Shown here: positions 59,095-64,000 of the stretch, in pieces
How positions within the stretch are numbered: position 1 is the stretch's first letter
Layout: each line of letters begins with the position of its first letter
Assembly (NCBI RefSeq): GCF_001435585.1
Contig: NZ_AZEC01000005.1
Span: 186,001-250,000 of the forward strand
DNA from: Schleiferilactobacillus perolens DSM 12744
GTDB lineage: Bacteria; Bacillota; Bacilli; Lactobacillales; Lactobacillaceae
Direction of reading: 5' to 3'
DNA length: 64,000 bases
Translations under genes and position numbers: made by a program
The notes under the pieces: model-generated
Databases searched by the model: none
Told to the model about the DNA's origin: nothing
The model's input: only the letters and a program-made list of their open reading frames with translations

Positions 59095-59481
59095 ATGGTG
59101 ACTTGGCATTTATTTATTATCAAAGCGTCATTTCCACCACGACGTATCGCACATTTTTTAACGCAGGTCCATTCGCACCGCACACTTTTGGGGATGCCGG
59201 TACAGCGGTTGCATATTGATGGGGATACAGCGGATATGGTGAGTGCGACGATTTGTTTCACACCGCCAGCGCCATTGATTCCTGGCCAAGTTCAGCAACT
59301 TGCTCGGACGATTTACGCTTTAATCATGGTTGGCGACAAATTAGAGTTGGTAAAGATGGCGCCGATTATGATCGCGCCGGTACAGCAATTAGGAATCGAG
59401 ATCCACACATACCCAGAGCACGTGTTTGATATCACGCTGGGGTTGACCTACGATGCTGCGGTGGCACAGAGAAAGGGATAA
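59095..59481 (+). CDS. Hypothetical protein upstream of prmA (128 aa)
   Basis: This is a soluble protein (MVTWHLFIIKASFPPRRIAH...PALIPGQVQQLARTIYALIM-type helices). ATG behind GGGAGGCGAGCAGGG. It ends 7 bases before prmA, so they are likely cotranscribed. No family is recognised. Confidence 0.7.
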   Translation: MVTWHLFIIKASFPPRRIAHFLTQVHSHRTLLGMPVQRLHIDGDTADMVSATICFTPPAPLIPGQVQQLARTIYALIMVGDKLELVKMAPIMIAPVQQLGIEIHTYPEHVFDITLGLTYDAAVAQRKG

Positions 59482-59488
59482 AAGAACG

Positions 59489-60439
59489 ATGAACTGGTTT
59501 AAAGTGACAGTGGAAACAACAACAGAGGCGGTGGCCGCCGTGAGCGAGATTTTGCTGGCAAATGGCGCGAACGGCGTGGAAGTGGCTGACGCGGCCGATA
59601 CCACGCATATCAAAGCCCGGTTCAAAGACCAAATATATGATTGGCAAGACATTCCCCACCGGCATACTGGTGCGGCAGTCACAGCTTATTATCCGGTGAA
59701 TTCAAACAACGTGGCACTGGTCGCTAAAATTCGCCAACAAGTCACGCAATTACCCGCTGCCGGATTTTCACCGGATGCTGCGGGGATCGTGGACACAGCC
59801 GTCATAGCGGATGAAGATTGGTCGGTGAATTGGCGGCAATATTATCATCCGGTTCGGGTCACCCGGTTTTTGACCGTGGTGCCTGAATGGACACAGTATA
59901 AACCCGGTCAAGATGAACATATTATTCGTATGAATCCCGGAGAAGCATTCGGTACCGGCACGCATCCGACCACTCAGATCGCCTTAGCGTTATTGGAACA
60001 AACATTGCGTGGTGGCGAGACAGTCATCGACGTGGGCACTGGATCAGGCATCTTGAGTATTGCCGCCGCCGAAATGGGTGCGGTCAAAATCACCGGCACG
60101 GATGTGGATGAACGTGCTCTAGCCGTGGCGAGAAAAAATATTCAGCTCAATCCAGCTGCGGCAAAAGTTCAGCTGCAGACGGCCAACTTATTGGCTGATT
60201 TTGCCGGTCGAGCTGATATCATATTGGCTAATATCTTGACAGAAGTGCTTGTCCCCTTAATTCCCCAGCTAGACGCACATTTAGCGGCCAATGGCGCAGT
60301 GATTCTGGCCGGTATTTACAAAGATAAAATGGATGTCATCGCGCAATCTTTGAAAGCGTCTGGTTTTGCGGTGACTCAGGTGTTAACTGATCAGGAGTGG
60401 TTTGGCGTCGTCGCCAAGCGGGAAAGCGAGCTGCAGTAA
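59489..60439 (+). CDS. prmA: Ribosomal protein L11 methyltransferase
   Basis: This 316-residue SAM-dependent enzyme trimethylates ribosomal protein L11. It has an N-terminal substrate-recognition domain (about 1-110), MNPGEAFGTGTHPTTQIAL, the SAM motif VIDVGTGSGILSIAAAEMGA (about 180-199) and the catalytic-region DIILANILTEVL. ATG 59489 lies behind AAAGGGATAAAAGAACG; the longer frame overlaps the upstream gene. Confidence 0.95.
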   Translation: MNWFKVTVETTTEAVAAVSEILLANGANGVEVADAADTTHIKARFKDQIYDWQDIPHRHTGAAVTAYYPVNSNNVALVAKIRQQVTQLPAAGFSPDAAGIVDTAVIADEDWSVNWRQYYHPVRVTRFLTVVPEWTQYKPGQDEHIIRMNPGEAFGTGTHPTTQIALALLEQTLRGGETVIDVGTGSGILSIAAAEMGAVKITGTDVDERALAVARKNIQLNPAAAKVQLQTANLLADFAGRADIILANILTEVLVPLIPQLDAHLAANGAVILAGIYKDKMDVIAQSLKASGFAVTQVLTDQEWFGVVAKRESELQ

Positions 60440-60690
60440 CGTCCTCTGATAAACGGGCTGCGCCGACCAGGGGCTCCGCTTTTAGTTTTATTAAACGGGC
60501 TGCGCGCCCCAGGCCCCTCGCGCTAAGCCCATCCTGGTCAAAATCCCCAAGACCGGGGGATTTATGCCCAGGCTGTTCTTAGCGGTCGGGGCCTAGCCGG
60601 GGCGCTCCGCCCTCTGTGCAAGCTTTTCCAGTGGAACTGATTATGCTATGATATTGCCATGTTAAATGTAAATGGATGGATGCGTGAATA
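60440..60690. repeat. GC-rich repeat-like intergenic spacer
   Basis: This gene-free stretch has a 14-bp direct repeat TAAACGGGCTGCGC (60450-60463 and 60492-60505), a hairpin AAATCCCC/GGGGATTT (60541-60563) and several GGGGC/GCCCC blocks (60580-60615). Its composition differs from both neighbours. It looks like a dispersed intergenic repeat. Confidence 0.5.
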
Positions 60691-61035
60691 TTGGGATTTT
60701 TGAAAAAGTTATGGGCCCGTCCCTGGTGCCGTTTTGTACTTGCCGCGATCGTCATCGTCGGTTTATTACCACTGCTCTTTTCGGTTTTACACATTGCCAC
60801 GGTGCAACGCATCTGGTGGCTCTTTATACTGCTCAACAGTCTTTTTGCTTTCTTGGGCGGCATTTATCTTCAACACACCCGGGCGAGCGGCTGGTGGATC
60901 CTCGTCCCGGCGGCGATTTTCGCACTGTTAGTATTATGGCGGTATGCCGATTACAACTATTGGTTTTGTGCGATCTACCTTTGTCTCGGATTTTGGGGCT
61001 TAGGCTGGGGGCAAACCAGTAAACAAGTCTCTTAA
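60691..61035 (+). CDS. Hypothetical membrane protein (114 aa)
   Basis: This protein has three or four membrane helices (about 14-36, 43-60, 66-83, 88-105) and many aromatic residues (YADYNYWFCAIYLCLGFW). The start is a TTG (60691 or 60700) with only a weak ribosome site. No family is recognised. Confidence 0.65.
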   Translation: MGFLKKLWARPWCRFVLAAIVIVGLLPLLFSVLHIATVQRIWWLFILLNSLFAFLGGIYLQHTRASGWWILVPAAIFALLVLWRYADYNYWFCAIYLCLGFWGLGWGQTSKQVS

Positions 61036-61193
61036 CAATTTCCGTTCTGTTAAATTCTTGTAGTTTTATCATTTTTCTGGCAAAATATAGGGAATGGATG
61101 GCACGCGTCTCCGGATGGGTGCTTTTCTTCACATTGAGGTGTTGAATTGGCTGCTGCCAGATGGCCGGCCGATTCAGAAAGGGGTTTTGACAC

Positions 61194-63428
61194 ATGCCCA
61201 AAGAGCGTGAATTTACCGCTGATGATGTCTTTGCAATTTGTCATGAATATATGAATGATGACCATTTGGCGATGGTTAAAAAAGCTTATGAATTTGCGGC
61301 TTATGTCCATAAAGAGCAAAAGCGCCAATCAGGTGAACCGTACATTATCCATCCCATTCAAGTCGCGGGTATTCTGGCAGAGTTAAAGATGGATCCCGAA
61401 ACCGTCGCGTCGGGTTTTTTGCATGATGTCGTTGAAGACACTAATGTGACCCTCGGTGATGTGGAAGAGCTGTTTGGTCACGATGTCGCCATCATTGTGG
61501 ATGGCGTCACCAAGTTAGGCAAAATCAAATATCTTTCTCATCAAGAACAGTTAGCAGAAAATCACCGCAAGATGCTTTTGGCAATGGCCAAGGATCTTCG
61601 GGTGATCATGGTTAAGCTGGCTGACCGGTTGCATAATATGCGCACATTGAAACATTTACGCCCAGATAAGCAACGGCGAATCGCTAATGAAACATTGGAA
61701 ATTTATGCACCATTAGCTGATCGACTAGGTATTTCTCGGGTGAAATGGGAACTAGAAGACAGTTCACTGCACTATCTCAATCCCCAGCAGTATTACCGCA
61801 TTGTTCACCTGATGAACTCAAAGCGGGGGGAACGGGAGAAGTATATTCAAAATGCGATTGTGGAAATTAAGAAAACCATCGCAGATTTGAATCTACATTA
61901 TGAAATCTACGGCCGGCCCAAGCATATTTATTCGATTTATAAAAAGATGCGGGATCAGCACAAACAATTTGACGAGCTGTATGATTTACTAGCCATTCGG
62001 GTGATCGTCCCGTCCATTAAAGATTGTTACGCTGTCCTCGGGGCCATTCACTCTAAGTGGAAGCCCATGCCTGGCCGGTTCAAAGACTATATTGCACTGC
62101 CCAAGGCCAACGGTTATCAATCTTTGCATACGACTGTGATTGGTCCCCAAGGCAAGCCTTTGGAAGTGCAGATTCGTACAGAAGAGATGCACCATGTCGC
62201 TGAATTCGGGGTCGCGGCCCATTGGGCATACAAGGAGGGCGACAAGAGTCCTGTGCACCTTGATCGCAATGGCCAAAAGCTCGATATTTTCCGCGAAATC
62301 TTGGAAATCCAAGATGAGAGTCATGACGCAGAAGGGTTTATGGAAAGTGTGAAGGGGGATATCTTCACTGATCGGGTGTACGTCTTTACACCCCGTGGAG
62401 ATGTGTACGAATTACCTAAGGGCAGTGTGCCGCTGGACTTTGCATACTTGGTGCACACTGAGGTCGGTAACCATTCTATCGGGGCCAAGGTCAACGGCAA
62501 AATTGTTCCGTTGAATTATCAGCTCAAAAACGGCGACATTGTCGAAATGCTGACGGCCACCAATGCAAAGCCCAGTCAAGACTGGGTCAACATGGTGCAA
62601 ACATCCCGAGCACGGAACAAAATTCGCCGGTTCTTCAAGCAGCAAGACAAAGAAGATAACATTGAAAAGGGGCATGACCTGCTGGAACACCAGTTGTTGG
62701 ACAATGGTTATGTGCCGAAGGATTTCTTAGCCAATAAGAGTCTGATGAGCACCATATTGGATAAATTCAATTTTGGTACCGAAGATGAACTGTTTGCAGC
62801 GGTGGGCTACGGTGAGCTCTCTGCACTGATCGTGACCAACCGACTGACTGAAAAGACACGGCGGGAGAAGGAAGAGGCGGCCCAGAAGGAACGGGAAAAA
62901 GCAATTCTAGATGCCAATCAGAAAGTCACCACCATGACTACCAAGGACAACGCGCCGCGGATGAAGATCAAGCACGAGAACGGCGTGGTGATTCAGGGTG
63001 TCGATAACATGCTGATTCATTTGGCAAAATGCTGTAATCCAGTTCCTGGTGATGAAATTGTGGGTTACGTCACGAAGGGGCGTGGGGTGACGATTCACCG
63101 TGCGGATTGCCCCAACGTGCAATCTGCACGGAGCATTCCAGGACGTCTGATTGATGTGGAATGGGAAGACATGTCGGACGCGTCCATGTCTTATAACGCC
63201 GATCTGGAGATTTATGGGTATAATCGGAATGGACTATTAAACGATGTGTTACAGGTACTTAATTCTCAAACCAAGAACTTGAATAACATCAATGGTCGCG
63301 TGGACCATAATAAGATGGCTGATATTCATGTGACAGTGGGCGTCAGCAATGCGGCCCACCTGGAGCGAATGATTAGCAGTATTAAGAATGTGCCCGATGT
63401 CTATGAAGTGAAGCGGGCACAAGGCTAG
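61194..63428 (+). CDS. rel: Bifunctional (p)ppGpp synthetase/hydrolase
   Basis: This 744-residue stringent-response enzyme has an HD hydrolase domain (FLHDVVEDTNVT at about 76-87), a synthetase domain (GRFKDYIALPKANGYQSLHT), a TGS domain (VFTPRGDVYELPKGSVPLDF), a zinc-finger/helical region (LAKCCNPVPGDEIVGYVT with CC...) and a C-terminal ACT domain. All key hydrolase and synthetase motifs are visible, as in the long RelA/SpoT homologues of Firmicutes. Dtd follows after 9 bases. Confidence 0.96.
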   Translation: MPKEREFTADDVFAICHEYMNDDHLAMVKKAYEFAAYVHKEQKRQSGEPYIIHPIQVAGILAELKMDPETVASGFLHDVVEDTNVTLGDVEELFGHDVAIIVDGVTKLGKIKYLSHQEQLAENHRKMLLAMAKDLRVIMVKLADRLHNMRTLKHLRPDKQRRIANETLEIYAPLADRLGISRVKWELEDSSLHYLNPQQYYRIVHLMNSKRGEREKYIQNAIVEIKKTIADLNLHYEIYGRPKHIYSIYKKMRDQHKQFDELYDLLAIRVIVPSIKDCYAVLGAIHSKWKPMPGRFKDYIALPKANGYQSLHTTVIGPQGKPLEVQIRTEEMHHVAEFGVAAHWAYKEGDKSPVHLDRNGQKLDIFREILEIQDESHDAEGFMESVKGDIFTDRVYVFTPRGDVYELPKGSVPLDFAYLVHTEVGNHSIGAKVNGKIVPLNYQLKNGDIVEMLTATNAKPSQDWVNMVQTSRARNKIRRFFKQQDKEDNIEKGHDLLEHQLLDNGYVPKDFLANKSLMSTILDKFNFGTEDELFAAVGYGELSALIVTNRLTEKTRREKEEAAQKEREKAILDANQKVTTMTTKDNAPRMKIKHENGVVIQGVDNMLIHLAKCCNPVPGDEIVGYVTKGRGVTIHRADCPNVQSARSIPGRLIDVEWEDMSDASMSYNADLEIYGYNRNGLLNDVLQVLNSQTKNLNNINGRVDHNKMADIHVTVGVSNAAHLERMISSIKNVPDVYEVKRAQG

Positions 63429-63437
63429 GAGGAAAGC

Positions 63438-63890
63438 ATGAGAATTGTAGTGCAACGGGTCTCTGAGGCAGCCGTGGCGATTGCTGACAAGACAGTGGGC
63501 ACCATTGGTCGCGGGTTCATGATTTTAGTGGGTGTCGGTCCCACTGATACCCAACGGGATGTGGATTATTTAGTACGCAAAGTGGCTAAACTACGTGTTT
63601 TTAGCGATGATCAGGGTAAAATGAATTTAGATCTGGCGGCAGTCAATGGTCAGGTTCTTTCCATCTCTCAATTCACGCTGTATGCCGATACTGCGCATGG
63701 TAATCGACCGGGCTTTTCCCAAGCGGCTTCCCCTGAATTGGGCCAACGGCTTTATGAATCATTCAACGACGGCCTGCGACAGGCCGGCATTACGGTCGCC
63801 ACCGGTGAGTTTGGGGCGGATATGGCTGTTTCCCTCATCAACGATGGACCCGTGACGATACTTTATGACACAGAAGAAGAAGGACGGTAA
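63438..63890 (+). CDS. dtd: D-aminoacyl-tRNA deacylase
   Basis: This 150-residue quality-control enzyme removes D-amino acids from tRNA. It has the signature [17 protein letters not shown] (about residues 77-93), containing the SQFTLxxxxxxGNRPxF motif, and the late [13 protein letters not shown] (NxGPVTI) motif. The order rel-dtd is conserved in Firmicutes. ATG follows TAGGAGGAAAGC. Confidence 0.96.
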   Translation: MRIVVQRVSEAAVAIADKTVGTIGRGFMILVGVGPTDTQRDVDYLVRKVAKLRVFSDDQGKMNLDLAAVNGQVLSISQFTLYADTAHGNRPGFSQAASPELGQRLYESFNDGLRQAGITVATGEFGADMAVSLINDGPVTILYDTEEEGR

Positions 63891-63892
63891 TG

Positions 63893-64000
63893 ATGGCAGA
63901 CTTTCATTTTATCAACGCAATTTGGGATTTTGATGGCACTTTGTTTGATACGTATCCGGCAATGTTGCGGGCACTTCAGGAAACCCTTCAAGAATTTGGT
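63893..64000 (+). CDS. HAD-family hydrolase, 5' portion
   Basis: Thirty-six codons are visible. MADFHFINAIWDFDGTLFDT contains the HAD nucleophile motif DFDGTLFDT, as in phosphoglycolate-phosphatase-like enzymes. ATG 63893 is 8 bases after AAGGA; an in-frame ATG at 63890 overlaps the dtd stop. The gene continues beyond the window. Confidence 0.85.
   Translation, partial: MADFHFINAIWDFDGTLFDTYPAMLRALQETLQEFG

Overview
The window is a piece of a low-to-mid GC Gram-positive chromosome of the family Lactobacillaceae. Evidence is the galKETR gene order, the Lactobacillales-type RecJ, Apt, Rel and EF-4 proteins, frequent TTG/GTG starts behind strong AGGAGG sites, and a prophage that resembles the Lactobacillus casei phage A2 group. 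The L. casei group or Schleiferilactobacillus are reasonable guesses; the sequence alone does not settle the species.

Left flank (1-11755): the 3' part of lepA; an aquaporin/glycerol facilitator; a Ser/Ala-rich membrane-anchored protein; the galactose (Leloir) operon galK-galE-galT-galR, read leftward from one promoter with LacI-type palindromes; a class A sortase; recJ; apt; and tRNA-Ser(CGA).

Prophage (about 11743-53374, 41.6 kb): a complete-looking cos-type siphophage with HK97-type head genes, inserted in the 3' end of tRNA-Ser. A 14-bp core is repeated at both ends, and GTGCAC-containing repeats flank both att sites. The leftward lysogeny genes are integrase, a secreted DUF4352-like protein and a LexA-like CI repressor. 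A divergent promoter pair with CTACAA-N5-TTGTAG operators separates them from the rightward early genes: Cro-like and HTH proteins, an antirepressor, DUF2800 and DUF2815 proteins, a DnaN-like clamp, a family A DNA polymerase whose C-terminus is frameshifted, small accessory ORFs, a PrimPol-like/SF3 helicase, an iteron-bearing AT-rich putative origin, VRR-NUC, SNF2 helicase and a RinA-like late regulator. A tRNA-like RNA and an HNH protein fused to a P-loop domain precede terS/terL, portal, protease, capsid, connectors, tail, tape measure, baseplate, holin candidates and amidase endolysin.

The most striking structural-gene feature is the repeated use of one slippery heptamer, CCCAAAA. It occurs at the end of the major capsid gene (adding a HeH domain), at the end of the major tail gene (adding an Ig-like domain) and in the gpG/gpGT tail chaperone pair. 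The first two share an identical 14-nt cassette. Comparable head and tail frameshifts are known in phage A2; I recall this from the literature and did not look it up.

Right flank (53375-64000): the original terminator of tRNA-Ser, a long palindromic intergenic element, small membrane proteins, a DUF915-type hydrolase, an acyltransferase, DUF960 and YbaK/EbsC proteins, a strongly promoted 16-codon ORF with an operator-like palindrome, prmA, a GC-rich repeat-like spacer, rel, dtd and the start of a HAD hydrolase gene.
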